64,000 nt of DNA from Hymenobacter gelipurpurascens (GTDB taxonomy: Bacteria; Bacteroidota; Bacteroidia; Cytophagales; Hymenobacteraceae), in assembly GCF_900187375.1 (NCBI RefSeq), contig NZ_FYEW01000001.1:744001-808000 (forward strand), written 5' to 3'. How positions within the stretch are numbered: the stretch's first letter is position 1; the number at the start of each line of letters is the position of its first letter. Positions 8,691 through 17,025 of the stretch are shown piece after piece. The position numbers and the translations under genes were made by a program. The notes beneath the pieces were generated by a model. That model was given only the letters and a program-made list of their open reading frames with translations. It made no database searches and had not been told where the DNA came from.

Positions 8691-8906
8691 GGGTAAAGTA
8701 AAGCGCCCAAGAGACTAATACATAGATTAATTCGGGCTAAATAACGCCTGAAGTTAATCGCTTATTTCACTTCAATACTAATTCACAGACTTAAAGTTTA
8801 AACTTTAGTGAAAATGATATGATTATTTGACGCTGCGAACATATATATAAGGTACGTACGCGCGTGCATGAGACCTTTCTTAGGCATTGGAGCGCACCTT
8901 CAAGCA
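8691..8906 (-). promoter_or_regulatory. AT-rich control region with a 16-bp perfect palindrome
   Basis: 216 bases between the tape measure stop and the membrane-protein pair, strongly AT-rich. They hold the perfect palindrome TAAAGTTTAAACTTTA at 8792-8807, an operator candidate, and TACTTTAC about 8 bases before the ATG at 8690. No ORF is credible here. Confidence 0.45.
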
Positions 8907-11900
8907 TTAGTCGTTGCGCTTGTGGCGCTTATTGGTGTGCTGAATAATGTTGCTACCACGGCGCTCAAACCGCTGCATACCATCTTCGGTCATGCGATAC
9001 TCCGGCCGCTCGTACCAGGCTTTGATCAGCCGGTCGTTTTCTCGGCGGTTCGCTTCTGCTAAGGCATGCACGGACCGGTTATCGACAACCGGCGCCGACA
9101 GCCGCTCGATAGCGGTAGAGGAGCGCGTAAGTTCCTGCTGGTAAGGTTGGGTAAGCAGACGGTTGTTGATAAAGCGGTTTTCCCGCACGATGTCGCGGGT
9201 TTCGCTCGCGGTATGCACCGTGGCACCCTGGGGCAGGTAGGTAACAGTAGGGCCGGCGAACATCTGCGCGCCACCACTGGGCGTGCTCACAAGCTCCGCG
9301 CCCCGCTCACCTACCATGGCCCATTCCGCCGGACCACCATCACGCCCTTTGAAGTACTGGGGTATTGGCCGGGCTACGATAGCTGCGGCCTGGGCCAGGC
9401 CCTGGGCAATAACAATAGCCGACAGGATGCCCGCACTGATACCGAAGTCAGCATAGCGCGTGCCACCACCGGTGCTGAGCACAGAAGTAACTGCCATAGC
9501 CGTGTTCAGCGCCACGTTGAAGAGGGCCGCAGTTTTATCCGCTTTGGCCTGCTTCTGCTTGATGGCCAGTTCGCGCTTGCGGAACGTTTCCTCAATCTGG
9601 GCTTTTAGCTCTTCATTCTCGCCGGCTACCTTCAGCTCTGCATCCTTCTTGAGCTGCACATCCTGCAGCTCGCGGTTGCGGCGCTGGGCCCCGATTTCGA
9701 AGAATGAATCCGATAGCTGCTGCAGGTTTTGCAGGCCTTCAATGATGAGCTCGCCCTCGTGCTGGCGTAGCTCGTCTTTCTTCTGCTGCAGCTCGCGGGC
9801 CCGCTGCAGCGCAGCCTGATCCGCTTCGATCTGCCGCGCCCCGTCCTTTTGCAGGTTGATGACCTGCTGTAGGGAGTAGTCATTATCGAGCCGACGGAGT
9901 TCCTTATAGTAGTCGCGCTTGCTGATGAGGCCGGCGGCCAACTGGTTCTCTAAGGCCAGCTGGTCCTGCACGTACTGCTTAGCCAGATCAGAATTAGCGA
10001 GGTCCGAGTTGAAGGGGCGGGTGCTGGTCAGCGCCTGCTTCCGCTTCGCTTCGGTATCGGCTTCAATCTTGGCAATCTCTTCGGCGTTGCCCTTAGCCGC
10101 CCGTATGCGGGCATCGTACTCAATTTCGATAATCTCTAGACGACGCGCTGAGGCATCCAGCGCCGCCTGTTGGCGGGTCTGGTAGTCGTTCTGCTCGTTC
10201 TGAGCGATCAGGTCGAGCGTGTCGATTTCCTGCTGCAGAATCAGCTTATCTACCTCGCCTAGCTGATCGAGAATGCTGTTGCGCAGCGCGAGCTCGTCCT
10301 TGGTGAGGTCGCGCTCAATGCCCAGCATCTGCTCGGCAAACGCTTCACGCAACCGGATGCGGGTTTTCTCCAGCGCCTGCTGCCCGTTGATCTGGTCTTT
10401 ATAGCTCTGGGCCGCTTCCCGGATCAGTTCGTCGCGCTCCAGCTTAGCCAGACTACGACGCACGTCGGCAGCCTTACGAGTCGCATCCAGGCGCACTTCT
10501 TCCGAGTTAGCCGGGTTTTCAGCTTGCCGGTTGAGGTCGGCTAAACGAGCCTCCAGCCGCTGCTTTTGCAGCTCATATTCAGCCTTAGCGACATCGGCAA
10601 TGCTCTTTTTCTTCTCCTTGTCCTTTTCAATGGTGGTATCCTCGCCATCGATCACCTCCTGCACCACCTTGGTGCCAGCTTTGCGCACCGAGTTGAGCGC
10701 GGCCTGGGCATTAGCTACGTCCTGTTGCTGCTTTTTCAGCAAGGCCCCGTTGTCTTTCAGGCGAATTTCAGCGTCCAGCATGGCCTGAGCCGCATCCAGC
10801 TCTTTCTTACTGAACATCTGGGTGCCCTGGCTATCGACCTGCTTAATACCGATTTTGCCGAACTCATCGCGCAACGCCTGCCGGTCCCGAACTGCTTGCT
10901 CCAGTTCCTTCCGACGCTCCGCACTCATGCCGGACAGGTCCAGCTTGGCGGTGGCGCCTGATACCTGCTCTGTGAGCTTAGCCTGCAGCTTCTGGGTAGC
11001 TTCCACAGCGGATTCCGCGTTTTTCAGCCCCCGCACCAACACTCGCTCATTTTGGGTAGCCAGCGCCTGTCGCGCCGCAATAGCATCCCGGGTAGCCCCG
11101 GTATTGAGCTTAAACTTGCCAGTTTCCTTATCCAGCGATACTACCGAAGCGCCTAGCGTTTTCTGCAGCTTCAGCGCCGCGTCGGCCATCTCTTGTTCCT
11201 GGCCAGCACTACGGTTGGTAGCACCCGCTAGCTCCTCATAGCGGTTCAGCAGCTTTTCGGCGGCTTCTGCCTGATTGAGTAGGGCTTTGGTGCTGGCCGC
11301 TGTAGCACCGAACTGCTCCACACTCACCGGCTTTACCAGCTTGGCTTTGGTGGCCAGGTACGTGAACCCATCGGCGGCCTTGCCCAATAGGCCTACCAAG
11401 CCGGAGATGTCGCGCCGGGTATCATCTAAAAATGACTTGAGGCCCTTACCCACGGCGCCATCCGTGACGAAGTCTACGATGCTCTTCTTCGTCTTTTCCC
11501 AGGACCCGGCCAGGTTGTCATTCACCAACGCGGCTTCTTCGGCCAGTGAGGTGCCGTTCTGCAGCTGCTCGTTGGCCGTTTTCTGGCGCTCCGCAAACAG
11601 TTCGGTGTTTTTGGCCAGTGTGGTGATGGCATTTTTGGCCTCCCCACTGGACAGCTTCAGCGTGCCGAGTAAGCGGTTGAACTTGGTCGTGTTGGTGCCG
11701 CCCGCGTTCAGGCCGCGCAGGAACAGCTGAATAGCGCCCTGGAAGTCGGTGTTGACGAGTCGGCGGAACTCGGTCAGGGTCAGGTTGGAGTTGGCAAGCT
11801 TGGCAATGGCAAAGCTTTCCTGCGTCTTCGTCGAGAGCGTGTTGAACAAGCGGTTCAGGGCGGTGCCGCTGGTTTCGGCATTGGAGCCGGTTTCCTGCAG

Positions 11901-13394
11901 CACGGCGGCGTAGGCCAGTACGTCTTTCAGGCCCAGGCGCGCGTTGGCAGCCGTAGCACCTACGCGTAGGGCTACGTCAGTCAGGAAAGGGGCGGTGGCC
12001 GCACCTTCGGCCCCAATTTCGTTGATAGCCGAGCCGATGTCAAGCAGGTTCTGATTCTGATCCGGGCCCAGCGTTTTGCGGAACACCATCTCGATCTTGC
12101 CGAGCTCCGTCGCGATTTGCTCCGCGCCGCCGCTGAAGTCATCACCCAGAGCCTGCACGGCGACATCGATGGCCTTGGTGTAGCCCTCAATCTCATCCTT
12201 ACTCTTGCCCAGCTGACCGCCGACTTTGGCAATATCGAGCAGGCCCGACAACGAGGTGCGGGTATCGAGCTTCTTTAGGTTGGTGGCAAGATTGTCGAAC
12301 TCCTCTGCGGTTTGCCCCGTGGTTTTGCGCACGGCAACCGCCTGATCCGAGTACTGGACGTTCTTCTCGAACAGTTGCTGCAACCCCGTAGCCAGGCCCT
12401 GCAATCCGTAGTAGGCGCCGGCAAAGGACTGCACCAGACCGCCCATGCCTTTCTGGATGTTGGCGGTGAAGCCGCTGGCCTGGCCTGATTGCACGCCGTA
12501 CTGACGTAGCTGGCCATTGACCTTGCCCAGTTCAGCCTGCGTCTGCTCCAGTTCAGCTTGGAGCTTATTCTGCTGATCAGCAGTAAGCCCGGTGGCGCGC
12601 TGCTGTTGCTGCAGCGCTACGGTATCCGCTTGAAGTGCCGTTTTCTGCCGCTCCAATGCCGACACGGCTTCCAGAATGCCCTTGGCATAGGAGCCGACCT
12701 CGCGGAAGTTCTGGTTGAGCTCGCGGTCAAAATCTTTGAGCTTCTGGGTATTGTCGTAGAACTGGAGCTTGAGTTTCTGGGCCGCTGCGTTGGTGGCATC
12801 GAAGCCCCCGGGCATAGCCCGAATCTGATCACCCAGCGCTTTCGTGTCGAGCGCGAGCCGGTTGTAGGATCCGGAGACAGCAGTCAGTTCCGAATTGGTG
12901 CCCCGTATCGCTTTGCTGAGCTGATCCGTAGCCGCTTTCGTTTCCACGATGCGGGCCGCGTACACCTTCATCCGGGCGATGTCGCCGGCGGCATAGGCCT
13001 CTTTCAGGCCCTGCTGCTGACGCTTCAGCGAAGCAGTCAGCTCGTCAGTCGCTTTCTTGGCGGCCCCACGCACCGTGTTCTGGCCATCCAAGGCCTTCTT
13101 GTAGTTGTCCTGCTCTCTTGCCAGTGCCGCTACCTGAGCAGACAGGGCCTGCAGAGCACCGCGCTCTTTCTCACTGCTGACATTGGTCTGAGCAATGCCG
13201 TTACGAGTGGCCTGCAATGAGGCCTGCACGGTAGCCAGGCCCGTAGCGATGCGCTGGGCATCTGCATCCAGCGACTTGGCGAGGTTCTTATAGTTGCGGT
13301 TGAGGCCCTGAACGGACGTGGTGAACTCTTTGAGTTCCTGAGCCCCAGGGCCCAAGGATTGAAAGAGCTGCTCGTAGGAAATAGGTCCGGCCAT
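8907..13394 (-). CDS. Tail tape measure protein
   Basis: 1495 aa, the longest gene in the window. The N-terminal third is coiled coil rich in Gln, Ala and Lys. The TP901-type core follows (GMGGLVQSFAGAYYGLQ, then YAAVLQETGSNAETSGTALN). Long heptad helices run through the middle, hydrophobic stretches lie near residue 1300 (IVIAQGLAQAAAIV), and the C-terminal region carries the GERGAELV motif typical of tape measure proteins. It sets tail length and is threaded inside the tail tube. With about 0.15 nm per residue, the rule for known rulers, a tail of roughly 220 nm is inferred. Copy C of the repeated promoter element is 11 bases upstream of the ATG. Confidence 0.93.
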   Translation of the reverse strand: MAGPISYEQLFQSLGPGAQELKEFTTSVQGLNRNYKNLAKSLDADAQRIATGLATVQASLQATRNGIAQTNVSSEKERGALQALSAQVAALAREQDNYKKALDGQNTVRGAAKKATDELTASLKRQQQGLKEAYAAGDIARMKVYAARIVETKAATDQLSKAIRGTNSELTAVSGSYNRLALDTKALGDQIRAMPGGFDATNAAAQKLKLQFYDNTQKLKDFDRELNQNFREVGSYAKGILEAVSALERQKTALQADTVALQQQQRATGLTADQQNKLQAELEQTQAELGKVNGQLRQYGVQSGQASGFTANIQKGMGGLVQSFAGAYYGLQGLATGLQQLFEKNVQYSDQAVAVRKTTGQTAEEFDNLATNLKKLDTRTSLSGLLDIAKVGGQLGKSKDEIEGYTKAIDVAVQALGDDFSGGAEQIATELGKIEMVFRKTLGPDQNQNLLDIGSAINEIGAEGAATAPFLTDVALRVGATAANARLGLKDVLAYAAVLQETGSNAETSGTALNRLFNTLSTKTQESFAIAKLANSNLTLTEFRRLVNTDFQGAIQLFLRGLNAGGTNTTKFNRLLGTLKLSSGEAKNAITTLAKNTELFAERQKTANEQLQNGTSLAEEAALVNDNLAGSWEKTKKSIVDFVTDGAVGKGLKSFLDDTRRDISGLVGLLGKAADGFTYLATKAKLVKPVSVEQFGATAASTKALLNQAEAAEKLLNRYEELAGATNRSAGQEQEMADAALKLQKTLGASVVSLDKETGKFKLNTGATRDAIAARQALATQNERVLVRGLKNAESAVEATQKLQAKLTEQVSGATAKLDLSGMSAERRKELEQAVRDRQALRDEFGKIGIKQVDSQGTQMFSKKELDAAQAMLDAEIRLKDNGALLKKQQQDVANAQAALNSVRKAGTKVVQEVIDGEDTTIEKDKEKKKSIADVAKAEYELQKQRLEARLADLNRQAENPANSEEVRLDATRKAADVRRSLAKLERDELIREAAQSYKDQINGQQALEKTRIRLREAFAEQMLGIERDLTKDELALRNSILDQLGEVDKLILQQEIDTLDLIAQNEQNDYQTRQQAALDASARRLEIIEIEYDARIRAAKGNAEEIAKIEADTEAKRKQALTSTRPFNSDLANSDLAKQYVQDQLALENQLAAGLISKRDYYKELRRLDNDYSLQQVINLQKDGARQIEADQAALQRARELQQKKDELRQHEGELIIEGLQNLQQLSDSFFEIGAQRRNRELQDVQLKKDAELKVAGENEELKAQIEETFRKRELAIKQKQAKADKTAALFNVALNTAMAVTSVLSTGGGTRYADFGISAGILSAIVIAQGLAQAAAIVARPIPQYFKGRDGGPAEWAMVGERGAELVSTPSGGAQMFAGPTVTYLPQGATVHTASETRDIVRENRFINNRLLTQPYQQELTRSSTAIERLSAPVVDNRSVHALAEANRRENDRLIKAWYERPEYRMTEDGMQRFERRGSNIIQHTNKRHKRND

Positions 13395-13404
13395 GTCGCG
13401 TTGA

Positions 13405-13436
13405 TATTATTGGGTAAAGTACACAACAATAGAGCG
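13405..13436 (-). promoter_or_regulatory. Repeated promoter/operator element, copy C
   Basis: Minus strand reads TATTGTTGTG, TACTTTAC, CCAATAATA, immediately upstream of the tape measure ATG. The left arm and core match the other copies. The right arm has diverged. Confidence 0.55.
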
Positions 13437-13464
13437 GATTAGCAACAGTGGCCTAGGCCACTAA

Positions 13465-13821
13465 CTAGGTTGGCTCAACTATACCCAGGACCTTAAACAG
13501 GCGGTATTGATCGGGGTCCCAGGTCAGCAGCACGTCCAGCGTTTCTTCTCCCTGTTCGAAATAAAGCGTGATGCGGCCGGCGCGCACACCTTCTTCCCGG
13601 AGGCGGCCCAGCACGACAATGGGGCCCATGGTCAGCACATACAGTCCAGCCGTTACCTTTGGGTAGTCCGGAGCGTACACGCGCTCTGTGGCGACGGTGG
13701 CACCACTGGGCACGAGTGGGGCCATTAGCTCCGTGGCAATGGTAAAATAGTCAAGGTCTGGCTGCAACAGCCGTAAAGTGGATGGGTTACCCGCTGATCT
13801 ATCTATACAAAAGGCAGTCAT
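13465..13821 (-). CDS. Prophage tail-region hypothetical protein (118 aa)
   Basis: Starts at ATG 13821 and ends 71 bases before the tape measure ATG. No membrane segment and no recognised motif. The C-terminal half is beta-rich (ETLDVLLTWDPDQYRLFKVL). Position directly before the tape measure would fit a tail-assembly or tail-tube accessory protein, but nothing in the sequence proves it. Its start is 20-50 bases from the divergent control region of the plus-strand XRE gene, so the two could share regulation. Confidence 0.55.
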   Translation of the reverse strand: MTAFCIDRSAGNPSTLRLLQPDLDYFTIATELMAPLVPSGATVATERVYAPDYPKVTAGLYVLTMGPIVVLGRLREEGVRAGRITLYFEQGEETLDVLLTWDPDQYRLFKVLGIVEPT

Positions 13822-13841
13822 TTATCCGGATTTTACTATTT

Positions 13842-13871
13842 CAATTCTGTTTGTACATTTACAATTCTGTT
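13842..13871 (+). promoter_or_regulatory. Direct-repeat operator and promoter of the 119-aa XRE gene
   Basis: CAATTCTGTT occurs at 13842-13851 and again at 13862-13871, exactly 20 bases apart (two helical turns). A -7-like TACATTTA (13854-13861) lies between them. This suits autoregulation by the XRE protein encoded 47 bases downstream. Confidence 0.5.
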
Positions 13872-13917
13872 GCAAACATAACACCAATCTATATCCTTAC
13901 ACCACCCCAAAAAGAGA

Positions 13918-14277
13918 ATGAAAACTATCAATTCGAGAATTGCGCATCTGATTGCTATAGAGGGGCTAAACAATAATTCATTCGCCAAAAGAATAGGCGT
14001 TTCGTCCACTACTATCAGCTACTTGGTAGGGGAGAGGCAGAGCCGGCCGGGCTTCGATGTGATCGAGAAGATTGCGGTAGCATTTCCTGACATCAACATG
14101 GACTGGCTGATCCGGGGAACGGGCCCGGAACGGAAGCAGGCCGGCAAAGCACCTGACACCTTCTGGAGCCTGATGCAGAACGAACGTAGCCGCTATGGCA
14201 CGCTAATGGGGCTGCATGGCAGCTTATCGGGCGACTTTGATGTGGTGCTGGGCGAGTTGAAGACAGCATCGAACTAA
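13918..14277 (+). CDS. XRE-family transcriptional regulator inside the late region
   Basis: 119 aa. Residues 1-60 form a helix-turn-helix of the type common in phage repressors of Bacteroidota (NSFAKRIGVSSTTISYLVGE, then the conserved continuation FPDINMDWLIRGTGPE). The C-terminal 55 residues are short and helical with no S24 peptidase domain, so it is not a RecA-cleavable repressor. Read on the opposite strand to all surrounding late genes, with its own promoter-like repeats and a terminator 6 bases after the stop. This is the design of an independently expressed lysogenic cargo gene. Its targets are unknown: itself, the neighbouring secreted-protein gene or host genes are possible. Confidence 0.8.
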   Translation: MKTINSRIAHLIAIEGLNNNSFAKRIGVSSTTISYLVGERQSRPGFDVIEKIAVAFPDINMDWLIRGTGPERKQAGKAPDTFWSLMQNERSRYGTLMGLHGSLSGDFDVVLGELKTASN

Positions 14278-14283
14278 CTGCAA

Positions 14284-14318
14284 CAAAAAGCCCTGCTATC
14301 ACTAGCAGGGCTTTTTTG
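14284..14318 (+). terminator. Intrinsic terminator of the XRE gene
   Basis: Perfect hairpin with arms CAAAAAGCCCTGCTA and TAGCAGGGCTTTTTTG, 6 bases after the stop at 14277. Symmetric A/T tracts also allow termination of minus-strand transcripts. Near-identical to 7810-7843. Confidence 0.88.
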
Positions 14319-14453
14319 TGTCTCTGTACTTTACCCCAAGGTAGCGCTAGGGCAGCGGATAGTTGGGCAGCTTTGCACTATAAGGAACAGGTTTATAAAT
14401 CCTGGCTATTCTTTTACAAGGCACCCTAGAACCGCTCTTAAATAATCCAAAAA
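14319..14453. other. Short non-coding gap
   Basis: 135 bases between a terminator and the stop of a minus-strand gene. A TACTTTAC occurs at about 14326. I see no gene or strong structure. Confidence 0.4.
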
Positions 14454-15278
14454 TTAGCGCAAGGTTAACTTATACGTTTCGGTTCGGACTACTTCACCAT
14501 GTTCAGTAAGATTTTGTAGAGAAGCGTAATAACTAATAGTCACTGGGGTTTGATAGCCTATTTTTCTAACAGCTTCTTCGATAGCGCTGTATGATATAAA
14601 TAGTCTGAACTTAGAAAAAGCAGCGCCATTACTCGATGGCTTGAAACTATCTGCCGTTGTGAGATTATCAAATTCGTCATCAAATTTATCTTTTGCGCCT
14701 AACTGAGTTGAGTTTACATAAAAGTAAATTATTAATCTGCAAGACGCGTCTTTTGAGTTGTAGATCTTGAAGTCACTTTGGAACATAACCCCGGTCATAC
14801 CTTTCCATCGAGCATTTTCCGTTTTGTCTAGCGTTAGTATACTTCCACCACGTGAACTATTAGGGGCGTCTATTATTGTGCCTGACTTGACCGAATTTGA
14901 ATTCAATGGGGTGCTATCGTTCGGGTCGTTCTCCTCAGTTGTTGGGCCTCTTGGTACAGGGGGGGATACTGGGTTGGAAACAGACCCTATTATGGTTCCA
15001 TCAGGACCAATTTGTGAAGGAAGGAGGCCTGTAAGCTTTGTCCCATTTCCGCAAACATTAATTATACTTTCGCATGTGGTACCTTGGGATACACCGTTAA
15101 TATATTTATCACTACATGTAGACTTGTATACCCCTGTTTTGCCTGTTTTAGGATCGGTACAAAGCACATATTTGTATCTTACATTTCGCTCTTCTACTTG
15201 AGCAAACGCTTCAATACCATAAGTTGATATTGACAAGAGAAAAGCAACAATTGAATTACCAATATATTTAGTAGCCAT
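14454..15278 (-). CDS. Secreted prophage cargo protein (274 aa)
   Basis: The start chosen is ATG 15278, because it gives a good signal peptide: MATKYIGNSIVAFLLSISTY followed by a likely AFA cleavage site near residue 27. A longer in-frame version from 15368 would bury it. The mature protein has a Cys-rich start (VLCTDPKTGKTG, STCSDK, TTCESIINVCGNG: four cysteines, so perhaps two disulfides), a Pro/Asn-rich linker around residues 95-130, and a beta-rich C-terminal domain. Strongly AT-rich compared with the tail genes, indicating recent acquisition. It resembles no structural protein. A surface or periplasmic lysogenic-conversion factor is the inference; function is unknown. Confidence 0.6.
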   Translation of the reverse strand: MATKYIGNSIVAFLLSISTYGIEAFAQVEERNVRYKYVLCTDPKTGKTGVYKSTCSDKYINGVSQGTTCESIINVCGNGTKLTGLLPSQIGPDGTIIGSVSNPVSPPVPRGPTTEENDPNDSTPLNSNSVKSGTIIDAPNSSRGGSILTLDKTENARWKGMTGVMFQSDFKIYNSKDASCRLIIYFYVNSTQLGAKDKFDDEFDNLTTADSFKPSSNGAAFSKFRLFISYSAIEEAVRKIGYQTPVTISYYASLQNLTEHGEVVRTETYKLTLR

Positions 15279-15439
15279 CTTATTGTTAATCAAGTTAAAC
15301 TGATTCTGCCAGCATATGACTTTTGGGCAGACGGCTTTACAGAGGTCGTCTTTATGCATACAAGTCATGATATATATTAAAATACTAATTTTTTTTAATA
15401 TATACCTACATTAACGCTGCCTTTTAATTATTATCCCTC

Positions 15440-15709
15440 TCACCCCATTACCTGAGCCTGCACTGCTCGACACAGGGCCGCCGATGGAAACGCACCTGCT
15501 ACCCACCACCAAGGCAGGCCTAGCAGCACAATAGCCGCAATACACAAAAACAGCCCTATCCAAAACCCCAAACACAGGTCGCATCGCCGAAACCAAGTAG
15601 GCCCGTGCACCTCCCAGGCCTGCAGCCAGCCCCATTTGGCAAAGCAGAACATCAGGGTAGCCGCCGACAGGGCCACCAGTATCACGAGGGCCAGTAGCTC
15701 CGTTAGCAT
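15440..15709 (-). CDS. Small prophage membrane protein with CxxC-FW motif
   Basis: 89 aa from ATG 15709, which overlaps the preceding stop by 7 bases. Three hydrophobic segments (about 3-22, 44-60 and 62-80) and a motif RCDLCLGFWIG between the first and second. The cysteine pair next to GFW resembles small DUF1360-type membrane proteins. Position in the head-tail region is unusual for a membrane protein: a role in lysis or exclusion, or misplaced cargo, is possible. An alternative start 54 bases upstream lies inside the previous gene. Confidence 0.55.
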   Translation of the reverse strand: MLTELLALVILVALSAATLMFCFAKWGWLQAWEVHGPTWFRRCDLCLGFWIGLFLCIAAIVLLGLPWWWVAGAFPSAALCRAVQAQVMG

Positions 15710-16275
15710 AGCACGTTCAGCATCGAGATTTCCAGTTGCACCCGAAAGCAGCCGAAGGGCCACCGCAGCGCCTGCTGTGCCTTCACGCTTTCCAGCGAAA
15801 AGCCCCGGTACACCTCTTCTGTCGCAGTGTACACGCGTAGCACTGGGACGGCGGCCTGGTCCAACACGCGCAACACGTCGCGCTGAAGCTCAGGGCCGAA
15901 GTCGTAATTTTTCGAGGGGTCTACTTTGGGCAGGTGGTAGTGCACGATCAGGTCCACGCCCTGCGTCAGCTGCAGCGTACCCATGTCGAGCGAGGCTGCA
16001 TCCGGATTGACGGCCGGGCCGGTAGGATAGAAGAAGCTGTGGGCGGTGATGTTATCGTTGGGCAGCACGTCGCGGTACTCCGCTTTGCCGTCGTACACCG
16101 CTGGATAGTAGATCGTTTTGTTGTTTTCGGTGCGGCCAGCGCGCACAGCGCGGCCGTAGGCCACCTGTAGCCAGGGTAGCGTGGCCATCTGCTGCTGAAG
16201 GCGCTGCAGCTCTTTGTCCAGGCCTACTGGGCTGGGAATGGCAGGCGCCTGGGGATTGAGGTAGGAGACGGACAT
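15703..16275 (-). CDS. Prophage tail completion/terminator-like protein
   Basis: 190 aa, with 1-base overlap with the gene before it. Contains a repetitive pattern of short strands and a conserved-looking DLIVHYHLPKVDPSKNYDFG segment. No enzyme motif. It belongs to a run of four small tightly packed genes after the connector gene, the usual place for head closure, tail terminator and tail completion proteins. Assignment is by position and size. Confidence 0.5.
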   Translation of the reverse strand: MSVSYLNPQAPAIPSPVGLDKELQRLQQQMATLPWLQVAYGRAVRAGRTENNKTIYYPAVYDGKAEYRDVLPNDNITAHSFFYPTGPAVNPDAASLDMGTLQLTQGVDLIVHYHLPKVDPSKNYDFGPELQRDVLRVLDQAAVPVLRVYTATEEVYRGFSLESVKAQQALRWPFGCFRVQLEISMLNVLC

Positions 16276-16589
16276 CAGTTGGCGAGTAAGCGGATGTATT
16301 GGCCACCGAAGCGCTTTTTATAGCGCAGGTAGGCCTTGAGTACTTGGTTGAAGTCTGCTCTGATGTGCAGGCTCCTGCCACACCAAAACACGCTGCATAC
16401 CGGATATTGCTCTTCTGGATATTGGGCCGGTTCCACTGCCGATGTAACGCCCGACGCTTGTTCCCATTCCCAGGCACCTATGCAGGATTCTACCTGGTTG
16501 GTGTCCTCATTCAGCCAGATTTGCTGTGCCATAAAGACAGTGCCGCCGTTGGCTTCAGAAAAGTGTGGTTGTTGATCCGTATCCGTCAT
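16275..16589 (-). CDS. Prophage hypothetical protein (104 aa)
   Basis: Overlaps its neighbours by 1 and 4 bases (start ATG 16589), so it belongs to the head-tail joining gene block. Acidic first half, aromatic centre (CIGAWEWEQ) and basic C-terminal end (YLRYKKRFGGQYIR). No recognised domain. Probably a virion assembly component, by context only. Confidence 0.5.
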   Translation of the reverse strand: MTDTDQQPHFSEANGGTVFMAQQIWLNEDTNQVESCIGAWEWEQASGVTSAVEPAQYPEEQYPVCSVFWCGRSLHIRADFNQVLKAYLRYKKRFGGQYIRLLAN

Positions 16590-17023
16590 ACCCCTAAGAT
16601 ACTACGCGTTTTTTCGAGCAATTCCGGCTTTACATAGTCCTGCCGAAACTCCTCTAAGGTGTCTTCAGTGAGGCCTAGAATCTCCTCGCCGTACTTCTCT
16701 TGTAGCTCGTCAGACTTCGGATCAGTGGCCACCATTTCGAACTGCTTGCCGCCTAGATTGGCCACGATTGAGGTGTAGAAGTCGCCTTTATCTCGCAGCG
16801 TTACCCGGTCGGTGGGCTGGCCTTTGATTTCCTTGAGCGTGCGAGTCAGGTCAGCATATTCCGGGGTGATATCCTTGCCGGTGCTGTCCTTGCCCTGGCT
16901 GAGCTGCTCCGTGTTGGCATCTTCCAGAAAGGCCGTATTGTCCCGAACCACCTGCTCAGTGGCCAGCTCCAGCGCCTGGGGCAGCCGCTGTAGGCCACGG
17001 GCCAACTCGTCTAGGCGGTCCAC
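16586..17023 (-). CDS. Prophage head-tail joining/tail-completion-like protein
   Basis: 145 aa. It begins with a helix rich in Leu and Arg (MDRLDELARGLQRLPQALEL), then a segment DKGDFYTSIVANLGGKQFEM that resembles the core of phage HK97 gp10/minor tail-completion proteins (helix then strand pair). Starts 3 bases after the connector-like gene. Function inferred from position and weak resemblance. Confidence 0.5.
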   Translation of the reverse strand: MDRLDELARGLQRLPQALELATEQVVRDNTAFLEDANTEQLSQGKDSTGKDITPEYADLTRTLKEIKGQPTDRVTLRDKGDFYTSIVANLGGKQFEMVATDPKSDELQEKYGEEILGLTEDTLEEFRQDYVKPELLEKTRSILGV

Positions 17024-17025
17024 AG

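Noticed and set aside
12558..13220. 220-aa plus-strand ORF
   Set aside because: Antisense to the coiled-coil part of the tape measure gene; repetitive Leu/Arg content is a by-product.
14093..14302. 69-aa minus-strand ORF opposite the XRE gene
   Set aside because: Shadow of the helix-turn-helix gene, which has promoter, domain and terminator support.
15411..15635. 74-aa minus-strand ORF
   Set aside because: Alternative frame of the small membrane protein gene at 15440-15709.
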